NCBI GenBank assembly: GCA_016218045.1
Contig: JACRFB010000059.1
Location: forward strand, 175,182-239,181
Reading direction: 5' to 3'
Length of the DNA: 64,000 nucleotides
Origin: Ignavibacteriota bacterium
GTDB taxonomy: Bacteria > Bacteroidota > Ignavibacteria > SZUA-365
Below, one piece after another: positions 9,589-18,331 of the stretch. The translations under genes and the position numbers were made by a program. The notes below the pieces were generated by a model, which was given only the letters and a program-made list of their open reading frames with translations, did not search any database and was not told where the DNA came from. The first letter of the stretch is position 1. Each line of letters opens with the position of its first letter.

Positions 9589-10592
9589 CGATCCGCACCC
9601 TCCGCAATCTGCTCCGCTGTGTCACGCCGCGACGCCTCTTCAATATGGCGGCCGTGCTGGTGTCGTACACGATATCCGATCTGACAAAACGGAGCTTGGT
9701 GTGGGGCATGCCGTACACCGTCACGCTCGAACCGACAAACCGCTGCAATCTGCGCTGCCCCGAATGTCCTTCCGGCAACGGCGAGATGGTGCGTCCGCTC
9801 GGCATGATGGACTACGATGCCTTCACGACGCTCATCGACGAACTCGCGCCCGAGACGTTTTACGTGCAGCTTTTTTTCCAGGGCGAGCCCTTCATCAATC
9901 CGCGCCTTGCCGACATGATCCGTTACGCGCGCTCGAAGCGGATGTATGTGTCGGTGAGCACCAACGCGCATTACCTGCGCCCCGACACTGTGCGCGCGCT
10001 GTTCGCGAGCGGACTAGACCGGCTCATCGTGTCGATCGACGGCATGAGCGAGGCGACGTATCAGGAATACCGAGTGGGCGGTTCCCTTGCGAAAGTACTC
10101 GCGGCACTCGATCTGCTCGATGCGGAACGCGCCGCCTCCCCTTCCTCGATGGAAGTGGTGCTGCAATTCCTCATCACACGCGCAAACGAACACGAGATCC
10201 CCGCGCTACGCGCCCTTGCGGCGAAACATCGCGCGGCCGTGGCGCTCAAGACGATTCAGGTCTATTCGCTTGAATCGGCAGAGCAGTTCCTGCCACGCGA
10301 GGAGAAATACCGCCGCTATACCATCGAGGCGGGCGAGCTGCGGATGAAAGGCGCGCTGCGCAACCGCTGCGTGCGTCTCTGGGAGCGCAGTGTCATCACG
10401 TGGGACGGTGTTGTAGTACCCTGCTGTTTCGATAAAAACGCCGCGTATCCCCTCGGCACCGTGAATGGCCGGCGCTTCCGCGACATCTGGCGTTCGGAGG
10501 AATATCACGCGTTCCGCCGCCGCATCCTCGCCGGCCGCCGCGAGGTGCCGATGTGTACGAATTGTACGGAGGGGCTGAGGGTGTATCGGTAG
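9585..10592 (+). CDS. Radical SAM/SPASM domain protein
   Basis: The product is 335 aa from GTG 9585, which overlaps the previous stop (GTGA) and has GGAAGG about 9 nt upstream; a TTG at 9561 is an alternative. The radical SAM cluster is TNRCNLRCPEC (C54, C58, C61, the CxxxCxxC pattern). A C-terminal SPASM-like set of cysteines (CVRLWE, VVPCCFDKN, MCTNCTEG) suggests an auxiliary Fe-S cluster, as in enzymes that modify peptides or carry out dehydrogenations. A PqqD-like protein is encoded about 4 kb away, but they are not adjacent. Heptamer repeats begin 3 nt after its TAG stop. Confidence 0.85.
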   Translation: MTIRTLRNLLRCVTPRRLFNMAAVLVSYTISDLTKRSLVWGMPYTVTLEPTNRCNLRCPECPSGNGEMVRPLGMMDYDAFTTLIDELAPETFYVQLFFQGEPFINPRLADMIRYARSKRMYVSVSTNAHYLRPDTVRALFASGLDRLIVSIDGMSEATYQEYRVGGSLAKVLAALDLLDAERAASPSSMEVVLQFLITRANEHEIPALRALAAKHRAAVALKTIQVYSLESAEQFLPREEKYRRYTIEAGELRMKGALRNRCVRLWERSVITWDGVVVPCCFDKNAAYPLGTVNGRRFRDIWRSEEYHAFRRRILAGRREVPMCTNCTEGLRVYR

Positions 10593-10595
10593 GGA

Positions 10596-10805
10596 GAAGC
10601 TAGAATTCAGAAGCTAGAATTCAGAATTCAGAATCCAGAATCCAGAATCCAGAATTCAGAATATCTACGATCAACGAGCATCGTGGGGATGGTACGTGTG
10701 CCGGGCGGAACAATCGTTAGACGGGCGTTACCGCAATGCGAATCACACTGCATTCTCGAATGTGATATTCTGGATTCTGAATTCTGGATTCTGGATTCTA
10801 GCTTC
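10596..10805. repeat. Heptamer repeat palindrome (GAATYCA family)
   Basis: The left arm is ten in-register heptamers from 10596 to 10665 (GAAGCTA, GAATTCA, GAATCCA types). A core of about 100 bp without a gene follows, then the inverted arm (TGGATTC/TGAATTC units) at about 10765-10805. The same family occurs around the S23-type gene at 43.4-43.8 kb, as an ORF-less copy at 46.25-46.40 kb, and as a single stretch inside the coding sequence at 22529-22551. Confidence 0.9.
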
Positions 10806-10870
10806 TTCTTTCGCGACGTTTCCGTTTCGACGGCGTGTCGCGTACTTTGTACCGACCATCATCCACACAC

Positions 10871-12655
10871 ATGTCCGACCGTCCGGTGCAATCACATACC
10901 GTCCATGGAGGAATCTCCGACAGCGCGGCGCTGCTCGAGCTGAGCGGTGTTTTGAATTCGTCGCAGAGTCTCGACTTCATTTTGGGGAATGTGCTGTTGA
11001 CGGCGATGGGCAAGCTGCTCATCACCAAGGGTGTGGTGCTTGTGGCGGAGACCGATGGCGGCCGCTACCGCGCGCGCGCGTTGAAGGGTTTGGCCGACAC
11101 ACATTTTGCCGCGATGTATCACATCGAGGGCGACTGGCATGGTCTGCGGCGCGTGGACGACCTCCGCAGCGCCGCCGATGCGGCCCGCGAGGATGCGGGC
11201 TCCGCGGATGATACCTGCGCGTTGCTCGATGCCTGCGCCACGGCGGGCCTGACGGCGCTTGCGCCGATGATACTCAACGGCACGATGGTGGGATTGGTGG
11301 GAGTCGGTCCGAGCCTGCACGCGCGGCCCTTCGGTCAGCCCGAGACGGAATTTCTGGAATCGCTCGCGGCCATCGCCGCAACGGCCGTAAACAATGCCGT
11401 GACCATCGAGCGCCTGCGCGGCGCGAACCGCCGTCTCGACACAAAAGTGCAGGAGATGAACACGCTCTTCGAATTGAGCCGCGAGATGAACGCGTCCTTC
11501 GACGACCAGGCCATCCTCCGCACGCTCGGATACGCGCTGATGGGCCAGCTCCGTGCCACGCGGCACCTGGTCTTTGCCTGGGATGGCGCCACGATGCAGC
11601 CCGTGCTGGTGCGTGTTCCGGGCTTCACGCCCCGCGTGGAACTCTTCGGCGCAATTACCGACATAACGGATCCTGTTCTCCTGCATGAGGACGACGCTGA
11701 TGCCGAGGACTTCCGGGCCTGGGCATTTTCGCAGGGCCTGCGTGTGCTCATCCCGATGCGATCGCAGAACGAGACCCGCGGCCTGCTCTGCCTCGGCGAA
11801 CGGTTTGGTGTGTCGGACTACGGCGCGCAGGACGTCGAATACCTGCTCGCGCTCGCGAACATCACCATCACCGCGCTCGAGAATGCGCGGCTTGTGCGCG
11901 AGATGGTCGAGAAGCAGCAGCTCGAACACGAAATCTCGCTGGCGCGCAGCATACAGAAGGGGCTGCTCCCCGCGGTGCTGCCGACACCGCCCGGGTACGA
12001 GATTGCCGCGGCGAACGAGTCGTCGCTCCAGGTAGGCGGCGACTATTACGACGCCATCGCGCTATCGAACCACGAGTTCATACTCGCTATCGGCGACGTG
12101 TCGGGCAAGGGTATCCCGGCGTCGCTGCTCATGGCCAACGTTCAGGCCGCCTTGCGCGCCATCGCCCCTCTGCGGCTCCCGCTGGCCGAGGCGACCGAGC
12201 GTCTCAACGCGATCGTGTTCACCAACACCGACTCCGACAAGTTCATCACCTTTTTCTGGGGCCTGCTCGACACGGAGGCGCACACCTTCACCTACGTCAA
12301 CGCGGGTCACAATCCGCCCTGGCTCGTCTCGGCGGACGGACGCACGCGTCCGCTCTCCGAGGGCGGCCTGATACTCGGCATACTCGACGAAGTTCCGCCG
12401 TACGACATCGAGACCGTTCCGCTCGAACCGGGCGACACCATCGTCACCTACACCGACGGCGTCAACGAGGCGCTCTCCGTGGACCTCGTCGAATACGGCA
12501 ACGACCGGCTCGAGTCGCAGCTCATCACCCTGCGCGACGAATGCCCCGCCACCATCATCGATCACATCCGCCGCGACATCCTCACCCACACCATCGGCGC
12601 CAAACAGAGCGACGATATAACGATGCTCGTCGTGAAGCGGCTGCCAGGGGCGTGA
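10871..12655 (+). CDS. GAF-domain PP2C/SpoIIE-type serine phosphatase
   Basis: The product is 594 aa. Two GAF-like sensor regions (about residues 20-185 and 195-360) are joined by a short coiled segment (RLRGANRRLDTKVQEMNTL). The C-terminal 230 residues are a SpoIIE/RsbU-type phosphatase: LEHEISLARSIQKGLLP, then VGGDYYDAIAL and IGDVSGKGIPASLLMAN, with metal-binding aspartates, and NAGHNPPW and YTDGVNEA later. Such enzymes dephosphorylate anti-sigma-factor antagonists in partner-switching stress signalling. No HATPase or STAS partner is adjacent. TACTTTG about 30 nt upstream of the ATG matches a Bacteroidota -7 element. Confidence 0.88.
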   Translation: MSDRPVQSHTVHGGISDSAALLELSGVLNSSQSLDFILGNVLLTAMGKLLITKGVVLVAETDGGRYRARALKGLADTHFAAMYHIEGDWHGLRRVDDLRSAADAAREDAGSADDTCALLDACATAGLTALAPMILNGTMVGLVGVGPSLHARPFGQPETEFLESLAAIAATAVNNAVTIERLRGANRRLDTKVQEMNTLFELSREMNASFDDQAILRTLGYALMGQLRATRHLVFAWDGATMQPVLVRVPGFTPRVELFGAITDITDPVLLHEDDADAEDFRAWAFSQGLRVLIPMRSQNETRGLLCLGERFGVSDYGAQDVEYLLALANITITALENARLVREMVEKQQLEHEISLARSIQKGLLPAVLPTPPGYEIAAANESSLQVGGDYYDAIALSNHEFILAIGDVSGKGIPASLLMANVQAALRAIAPLRLPLAEATERLNAIVFTNTDSDKFITFFWGLLDTEAHTFTYVNAGHNPPWLVSADGRTRPLSEGGLILGILDEVPPYDIETVPLEPGDTIVTYTDGVNEALSVDLVEYGNDRLESQLITLRDECPATIIDHIRRDILTHTIGAKQSDDITMLVVKRLPGA

Positions 12656-12905
12656 CACGTAACACGTATCCACGTTACACGTTGCATGCAGGATGTAGCA
12701 AAGTGGAAAGTAGAACCGAGCGGTTTTTCTACTTTGCTACATTCAACGTTGAAAGTGGAAAGTAGCAAAGTGGAAAGTAGAACCGCGCGATTTTTCTACT
12801 TTGCTACATTCAACGTTGAAAGTTAAAAGTAGCAAAGTGGAAAGTAGAACCGCGCGATTTTTCCACCTTGCTACTTTGCTACCTTCTACGTTGAACGTGT
12901 AACGT
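12656..12905. repeat. Mixed octamer palindromes (ACACGTAA and GTAGCAAR families)
   Basis: Immediately after the phosphatase stop come ACACGTA/CCACGTT units (12656-12690). Three successive GTAGCAAAG/AAAGTAGAA hairpins follow, with inverted TTCTACTTTGCTAC arms and the perfect palindrome TTCAACGTTGAA between them. CCGCGCGATTTTT recurs at the hairpin turns. ACGTGTAACGTGTAACG closes the block. There is no gene; it lies between convergent genes and may terminate transcription in both directions. Confidence 0.85.
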
Positions 12906-12914
12906 GTAACGTCA

Positions 12915-14261
12915 CTACACTGCCGCCCTCTCCAGCCCATGCCCATCCGGCCGGGCGTCCGCGCGGCGGAGGAGCAGGGCAAACAGAAAACCTACCACTC
13001 CGAGTGCGGCGAACATGAGTATGGTCCAGGTGTAGTCGTACGACATGGTCCCGGCGGCGAGCGCGTCTTCGGTGATGCCGGGATTGGTGGCGTCGAGAAT
13101 GGCGCCCGCAAGTATCGGGAAAGCCCAGAGGCCGAGATTCTGCAGCGAGGCCATCACACCGTAGGCGGTGCCGAGACGCTTCTCCTCGACGATGAGGGCG
13201 ACGGCGGGCCACATCGCGGCGGGCACGAGCGAGAAGGCGATACCGAGTATAAACATCGCCACGTAGGGCGTGATGGACGTGAGAGCGAGGACCAGATGTG
13301 TCACGATGAGCAGGAAGGAACCCAGCAGCATGAGCGAGGCGCGGCGCCCGCGTTTATCCACAAACAGCCCGAACATCGGCGTGAACACGATGGTGCCCCA
13401 GATGATGAGACTCGAGAGTATCCCGCTCCACTCGATGTCGAGGCCGAATTTGTTGTGCAGCAGATCAGGACAGTACGCCTGGAACGGGAACACCGCGGAA
13501 TAAAACGTGACACACAGCAGTATCACATACAGAAAGGATTTGTTCTTCAACAGCGCGGTGATGTCGCTGAGATGGAATTCCTCGTCGGCGCCGAGAGCAC
13601 CGTCGCGCGAGCCCTTCGCGGTAAAGGCGGCGTCGTACATCATGTACACGAGCCACACGAGGAAACCGGCCGACATGGCGATGGCGGCAACCCAGAGCGC
13701 CCAGGTCCATCCCGACGGATCCGCGATGAGCTGCGGCGAGAAAATGAGCGCGGCGGCGGTGCCGATACGCGCGATGGCGATGTTCACCGCAAAGGCCAGC
13801 GCCAGCTCCCTGCCCTTGAACCATTTCACCATCACCTTGTTGATCACAACGATGCTGGTTTCCGCGCCGAGCCCGAACAGCAGCCGGCCGAGCATCATCA
13901 TTTTCAACTGCGGCGAGTACGACGGGAATATCGCGGAGATCGCACCGTGGCCGAAGCCGCCCGAAAGGAAGGTCTCACTCGCGCCGTAGGCCGTCACCAC
14001 CGCGCCGAGCGCGCAGAATAAAAGAAAAAGGAATCCTGTTTTCCGAATCCCCCACTTGTCCAGTATGATGCCGCCCAGTATCGACATGAGCAGGAAGGTG
14101 TTCGGGAACGAGTAGAACGAGACGATGAGTCCGTAGTCGACATTGCTGAAGCCGAGTTCGGTCTGCATCACCGACTTGATCGACGACATCGCGTCGTACA
14201 CGTAGTAGTTCGTCGCGATCACCACACTCACAAGCGCGAGCACGATCCAACGCGTCGACAT
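12915..14261 (-). CDS. Major facilitator superfamily transporter
   Basis: The product is about 448 aa from the ATG at 14261 (MSTRWIVLAL), which has AGAGAAG 5 nt upstream; an ATG at 14276 or GTG at 14288 would lengthen it slightly. There are twelve hydrophobic segments, with the loop 2-3 signature GGIILDKWGIRKTG and its counterpart FGLFVDKRGRRAS in the second half, typical of MFS. The overall pattern resembles the MFSD1-like branch, whose eukaryotic members transport dipeptides, but substrate assignment is inference. It is convergent with the phosphatase gene. Confidence 0.82.
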   Translation of the reverse strand: MSTRWIVLALVSVVIATNYYVYDAMSSIKSVMQTELGFSNVDYGLIVSFYSFPNTFLLMSILGGIILDKWGIRKTGFLFLLFCALGAVVTAYGASETFLSGGFGHGAISAIFPSYSPQLKMMMLGRLLFGLGAETSIVVINKVMVKWFKGRELALAFAVNIAIARIGTAAALIFSPQLIADPSGWTWALWVAAIAMSAGFLVWLVYMMYDAAFTAKGSRDGALGADEEFHLSDITALLKNKSFLYVILLCVTFYSAVFPFQAYCPDLLHNKFGLDIEWSGILSSLIIWGTIVFTPMFGLFVDKRGRRASLMLLGSFLLIVTHLVLALTSITPYVAMFILGIAFSLVPAAMWPAVALIVEEKRLGTAYGVMASLQNLGLWAFPILAGAILDATNPGITEDALAAGTMSYDYTWTILMFAALGVVGFLFALLLRRADARPDGHGLERAAV

Positions 14262-14313
14262 TTTCACTTCTCTCATTGCTGTAGTCACTTTTTCGGAATC
14301 CTATCGCGTGTGT

Positions 14314-14484
14314 GGGAAGGGGCAAGGGGGAAGGGGGAAGAGAGAAGAGAGAAGGGGGAAGAGGGAAGAGAGAAGGGGGAAGAGGTAGAGGATGAAAGAA
14401 CTGTTCGATTATCGATTCACTCCATTTACCCCATTCACTCCATTTACCCCATTTACCCCATTCACCCCATTTACTCCATTTACA
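14314..14484. repeat. Heptamer array (GGGGAAG family) and nonamer array (CCATTYACY family)
   Basis: Positions 14314-14383 hold ten in-register heptamers of the type GRGAAGR. Positions 14422-14484 hold seven in-register nonamers (CCATTTACC, CCATTCACT and similar). On the minus strand the nonamer array begins inside the last codons of the PqqD-like gene and provides its TAA stop. Confidence 0.9.
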
Positions 14485-14836
14485 CTACTTCCCCTTCGGC
14501 CGTCTTGAGTGTGACAAACGCGCGCCGCTGCAGAAGACGCATGAAGGCCGCCACGCGCGCCTCGTGATCCTCGACGGCATCGCCGAATTCTGCCCGGAGA
14601 AGTTCCGCCACTTCCAGCACCGTCCGCACGCCGTCGATCTGTTTCCACACATGTGAACCAAAACGATCGAGCTTCACGCGGATGTACGGATACTTGGCAC
14701 GCGGCACGAGCAGCCGCTGCATCCACGCCACATGAAAACGCGGCATGTCCACCGTCACCACTCCCTCTTCATCCTCCGACCAGCCGAACGTCCGTGTAGG
14801 TATTAAGGTCAGCAGATTTATGTCCTGTTTTTTCAT
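14480..14836 (-). CDS. PqqD-family (RiPP recognition element-like) protein
   Basis: The product is 118 aa from the ATG at 14836 (MKKQDINLL). The middle and C-terminal part, with VWKQIDGVRTVLEVAELL, then RAEFGD, and RLLQRRAFVTL at the end, fits the winged-helix PqqD fold, which in RiPP pathways binds leader peptides for a radical SAM partner. The 60 N-terminal residues are less typical. Stand-alone PqqD-like proteins are common without a known peptide. No precursor or adjacent radical SAM gene is seen. The C-terminal GEVV and stop are encoded by nonamer repeat sequence. Confidence 0.65.
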   Translation of the reverse strand: MKKQDINLLTLIPTRTFGWSEDEEGVVTVDMPRFHVAWMQRLLVPRAKYPYIRVKLDRFGSHVWKQIDGVRTVLEVAELLRAEFGDAVEDHEARVAAFMRLLQRRAFVTLKTAEGEVV

Positions 14837-14865
14837 GCGGGAAGATACTGCTGTTTGATGACAGC

Positions 14866-15392
14866 GTGCAAAGTGGAAAGTAGCAAGGTGGAAAGTACCA
14901 GTGGGAATGTGCATGACTGGAACGATGATCAGGATCGGGAACAAACGGAACCCGACATGCGTACAAGGGCGGGAGGGAGGCATGTACGCAAGGCAATTTG
15001 AGGAATTGGATGTGTGGCGCAATGCGCGGACGCTCTGCACGGCTATCATCGCAGTATCCCAACGTGGTCGATTTCGAGCGGATGATGTATTACGCAAACA
15101 GATCTACCGCGCGGCACTGTCGATAGTGTCGAATATCGCGGAAGGCTTCGAGAGCAGAACCATCGGGCTCAATCGCGAATTTCTCGGCCGGGCAAAGGGT
15201 TCAGCGGGAGAAGTTCGCGCACAATTGCATATCGCACGGGATCTTGGGTACCTGGACGATTCTGTTTATGCCGAACTTCTTGCGAAGGTTCGCCACTGCA
15301 GCGCTCAACTGCAGCGATACATGGCCCGTTTGCACTGAGACATATTGCTGCATGCGCACCTTGCTACTTTCCCACCTTGCTACTTTCCCACT
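14866..15392 (+). mobile_element. Putative cassette: S23-type gene between inverted octamer-repeat arms
   Basis: The left arm (about 14866-14900: AAAGTGGAAAGTAGCAAGG, then TGGAAAGTA) and the right arm (about 15357-15391: CACCTTGCTACTTTCCCACC, then TTGCTACTTTCCCAC) are near-perfect inverted copies of the GTAGCAAR family. They enclose one gene, the four-helix-bundle protein. The same arms occur without a gene at several places in the window. No target-site duplication is obvious. Calling it mobile is inference from the arrangement, which is repeated at 43.4-43.8 kb with a different arm family. Confidence 0.45.
14982..15338 (+). CDS. Four-helix-bundle protein (23S rRNA intervening-sequence/S23 family)
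   Basis: The product is 118 aa from ATG 14982, preceded by GGGAGGGAGG. The sequence shows the family pattern FEELDVWRNARTLCTAI, then IYRAALSIVSNIAEGFESR, and GSAGEVRAQLHIARDLGYL. These are the hallmarks of the S23/IVP four-helix-bundle family (TIGR02436), first known from ORFs within 23S rRNA intervening sequences and related in fold to Avd of diversity-generating retroelements. The biochemical role of stand-alone members is unknown. The gene is flanked by inverted octamer repeats. Confidence 0.85.
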   Translation: MYARQFEELDVWRNARTLCTAIIAVSQRGRFRADDVLRKQIYRAALSIVSNIAEGFESRTIGLNREFLGRAKGSAGEVRAQLHIARDLGYLDDSVYAELLAKVRHCSAQLQRYMARLH

Positions 15393-15398
15393 ATCTGT

Positions 15399-15437
15399 AA
15401 AAAAACGGACCCCGCAGCTAACCCACGGGATCCGTTT
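15399..15437 (-). terminator. Rho-independent terminator of the OPT gene
   Basis: Read on the minus strand, ACGGATCCCG pairs with CGGGGTCCGT across a loop of about 11 nt, followed by a run of T. It lies 28 nt after the OPT stop codon. Confidence 0.8.
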
Positions 15438-15464
15438 CATTCCACCGCGTTCAGCGGGTATATA

Positions 15465-17522
15465 TCACGTCATTGCACGCGGGGGTGCGGGATCGTCGGG
15501 GTTGCCTGCATTTTTGGTGGGGATGCGGACGAGCAGCCAGCCAACCAGGATGAAGACGAGGATGGACGGGATGAATTCGAGCATGGTGCCGTTCTGCGGG
15601 AAGATCGCCCAGTTCTTGTAGGGGATGTTCGCCACGTTGAAGAACGCAAACAGCAGACCGATGAGGGCTTCGCCCGCGATGAGTCCTGCCGCCAGCAGTG
15701 TGCCGTTGTTTTCGACACGCGCCGCCTGCGCCTCGTTGAACTTGCGCTTCGCGACAACCTTGTCCATGATGCCGCGGATAAGGCCGCCGATGAAGATCGC
15801 GAACGAGGTCTCGAGCGGCAGGTACATGCCCACACACACGAGCATCGGACTCTTCACGCGCAGCAGAATAAATCCGATCGCCATCAGGATACCGACGATG
15901 ATGAGCGGCCACGCCATGTCGCCACCGACGATGCCGCCGGCGAGGATGGCCATGAGTGACGCCTGCGGTGCCGGGAAGGCCTTGCCGCCGAGTCCGGTGC
16001 CGCCAACGTTGATGTCGCCCTGATGGAGGATGTACAAGGGGAAGTACATCACCGCCGCCGAGAGGAACACACCCATAAAATCGCCCATCTGCATCTTCCA
16101 CGGCGTGCCGCCGAGGATGTGCCCGACCTTCAGATCCTGCAGCATCTCGCCGGCCACGGCCGCCGCGACGCAGATCACCGCCGCCACACCCAGCACGGCC
16201 GCAACACCCGCGGTGCCCTTGACGCCGAGCACCACCATGAGGATGGCCGCGACGATGAGTGTGGAAATGGTGAGACCCGAAATCGGGTTGTTGCTCGAGC
16301 CGATGAGTCCGACGAGGTAGCCCGACACGGCCGCGAAGAAGAAGCCCGCGATCACCATCACAACGGTGGCCGAGAGGGCGGCGACAACATTGTACTGGCT
16401 GAAATACAGGTAGATGAAGAACGTCGCGATCGAGGCCAGGATGATGCCGATGAACACCCACTTGAAGGGCATGTCGCGCTCGGTGCGATCCTCGACCACC
16501 GCGCCGCCGGAGGCCGCGCGCTTTACGTCGCCGATGGCGCGGCTGAGGCCGGCGCCAAGGCTCTTGCGCATACGGAACAGCGTGAACGCCGCGCTCATGA
16601 GCATGCCGCCGATGGCCACGGGACGCACGATGGAGCGCCATACCTGCACGGCCATGCCTATCATGGAATGGTCGTTGACCGGTGTGTTGCTCGCGATCAT
16701 GCTCGCTTCGATCTGCGGACCGAGGAAGTACAGAAGCAACGGTACAAACAGACCCCATGCGAGAAGTCCGCCCGTGAAGTTCAAGGCCGCAAGCTGCGGT
16801 CCGATGATGTACCCCACGCCCATGTAGGCGGGAGACACACCCGGCGTCGAGATCAACGCGCCGCCGCCGCCCTTTACTTCCACGCTGCCGAGTTTCAACG
16901 TCTGCTTCGCAAACGAAATGAACGCCTCGCCCGCGGACGCAAAGAGCTGGAATTCCTTGAAGAACTGAATGGCCGCGCCGATGCCCATGGCGGTGAAGAG
17001 GAACTTCGCACCGCTGGTGCCGCTGCGTCCGGCCTTGTGAATTTCAGCAGCCGCGACCGACTCGGGGAACGGCAGTTCGCGGTCCTCCACCATCACGCGG
17101 CGGAGAATGGTCACAAAAAGAATACCGATGAAACCGCCGACGAGCATGATCACCGTGGCCTTGAGGTAATTCTCGAAGGACAGGAAGGTGGTGCCCCAGA
17201 GCGGAAGACCTTCCGAATCCTTCGCGATGAAGAAGGCCGGAATGGTGAAGATGGCGCCCGCCGCGATCGACTCGCCGATGGAACCCACGGTACGCGTGAT
17301 GTTCTCTTCGAGGATCGATCCGCGGAACAGACGCAGCGCCGCCATACCGATGACGGCTGCGGGGTACGTCGCCGCGATCGTCATGCCTGCCTTCAGGCCG
17401 AGATACGCGTTCGCCGCACCGAGAACAACGGAGAGAACGAGTCCGATCAGGACCGCCTTCACCGTGAACTCGTGCATCTCCATCGTCGGAGGGACGTATG
17501 GAACATGTTTGGTTTCAGCCAT
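15465..17522 (-). CDS. OPT-family oligopeptide transporter
   Basis: The product is 685 aa with about 15-16 hydrophobic segments and short loops. The N-terminal region (EFTVKAVLIGLVLSVVLGAA, NAYLGLKAGMTIAATYPAAV) and the central VSGYLVGLIGSSNNPISGLT are characteristic of the bacterial OPT superfamily. Members import oligopeptides or metal-chelate complexes through the inner membrane by proton coupling. It stands alone with its own terminator. The substrate is not predictable here. Confidence 0.9.
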   Translation of the reverse strand: MAETKHVPYVPPTMEMHEFTVKAVLIGLVLSVVLGAANAYLGLKAGMTIAATYPAAVIGMAALRLFRGSILEENITRTVGSIGESIAAGAIFTIPAFFIAKDSEGLPLWGTTFLSFENYLKATVIMLVGGFIGILFVTILRRVMVEDRELPFPESVAAAEIHKAGRSGTSGAKFLFTAMGIGAAIQFFKEFQLFASAGEAFISFAKQTLKLGSVEVKGGGGALISTPGVSPAYMGVGYIIGPQLAALNFTGGLLAWGLFVPLLLYFLGPQIEASMIASNTPVNDHSMIGMAVQVWRSIVRPVAIGGMLMSAAFTLFRMRKSLGAGLSRAIGDVKRAASGGAVVEDRTERDMPFKWVFIGIILASIATFFIYLYFSQYNVVAALSATVVMVIAGFFFAAVSGYLVGLIGSSNNPISGLTISTLIVAAILMVVLGVKGTAGVAAVLGVAAVICVAAAVAGEMLQDLKVGHILGGTPWKMQMGDFMGVFLSAAVMYFPLYILHQGDINVGGTGLGGKAFPAPQASLMAILAGGIVGGDMAWPLIIVGILMAIGFILLRVKSPMLVCVGMYLPLETSFAIFIGGLIRGIMDKVVAKRKFNEAQAARVENNGTLLAAGLIAGEALIGLLFAFFNVANIPYKNWAIFPQNGTMLEFIPSILVFILVGWLLVRIPTKNAGNPDDPAPPRAMT

Positions 17523-17683
17523 ACACTTCTCCTGCTAGAGTTTCGGAAACAGAATCACTATGAATGTCGGGAACTGCCGAGAAACGGAAACGGAGGGAAC
17601 GCCGCTCGCGGGTACGACATGCGGCGTATCATGTGAAAATAGGGACGAAGCGGCGCTTTCGCAAAGAAAGCGGCCGGAATTCG

Positions 17684-18331
17684 TCACTTCGGTTGTGGCG
17701 GCTGCACGGTGCCGTCGGCGCCCGGTTTTGCGGTGTCGGGCTTCGCACCATCGGGGGAAATGACGTGCGGGGCCGGCGCCACCACGGGCGGAGGCGGATT
17801 GTCGATGATCAAGCTGTTCGGCGCAGGAGCGTTCATATCGACTCCGAGAAGAATGCCCAGCAGATCGCGCTCGAGCATCCCGACGGGTGCCTCGACGATG
17901 CGTCCGATCTCTTCGCCCTTTCTCTGAATAATGAAGGTCGGGACCTTCTCGATGTTGTACAGCGCGTGCTCGCCGCCCGGACTCTTCTTGTCCTTCGTCG
18001 TACCGATCAACACAAAACGCGCGGGATCGAAGTCGCGCATCGACTGCAGGATGCGCACCATGCGCGGAACCTCGCGGCGGCTGTCCTCGCACCAGGTGCC
18101 GAGCACACACACGATCGTGACATCCTTCATCTGCGCGGGCAACTGGTCAAGCTCGGCCTGCGAGGGCGTGTAGCGGATGAATTCGGTGCCGAACCAGCCG
18201 CGCAGATCGAGAAGTTGATCGAGCGTCAGCGGACCGACGAGTACTTTTTCTTCGGGCTCGTCCTGCGCGCGGAGTGATCCGGCGAATGGAAGCGCACAGA
18301 GGGCGAGTACGAGTGCAAGGCGTCTGATCAT
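17684..18331 (-). CDS. Secreted thioredoxin-like protein with single-cysteine WCEDS site
   Basis: The product is 215 aa with a signal peptide (MIRRLALVLALCALPFAGSLRA). A thioredoxin-like core follows: VTIVCVLGTWCEDSRREVPR places C81 where the first active-site cysteine lies, but the second position is serine (S84), giving CxxS. The cis-proline region is KVPTFII. The tail of about 45 residues is proline-rich and low complexity. A CxxS protein cannot form the usual dithiol, so it may act by a monothiol or binding mechanism. It is encoded upstream-overlapping with nadK's end (ATGA), so the two are in one transcript. Confidence 0.8.
   Translation of the reverse strand: MIRRLALVLALCALPFAGSLRAQDEPEEKVLVGPLTLDQLLDLRGWFGTEFIRYTPSQAELDQLPAQMKDVTIVCVLGTWCEDSRREVPRMVRILQSMRDFDPARFVLIGTTKDKKSPGGEHALYNIEKVPTFIIQRKGEEIGRIVEAPVGMLERDLLGILLGVDMNAPAPNSLIIDNPPPPVVAPAPHVISPDGAKPDTAKPGADGTVQPPQPK

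Noticed and set aside
12939..14021. Long open frames opposite known genes (e.g. 12939-14021 +, 16023-17636 +, 40391-41671 +, 46631-48526 +, 4641-5528 -)
   Set aside because: They are antisense to genes with clear family motifs, have low-complexity His/Arg/Glu-rich translations and no matching domains; they follow from GC-rich codon use.
14866..15392. Diversity-generating retroelement accessory gene (avd)
   Set aside because: The fold is related, but there is no reverse transcriptase, template repeat or variable repeat nearby; the S23/IVP family is the better match.
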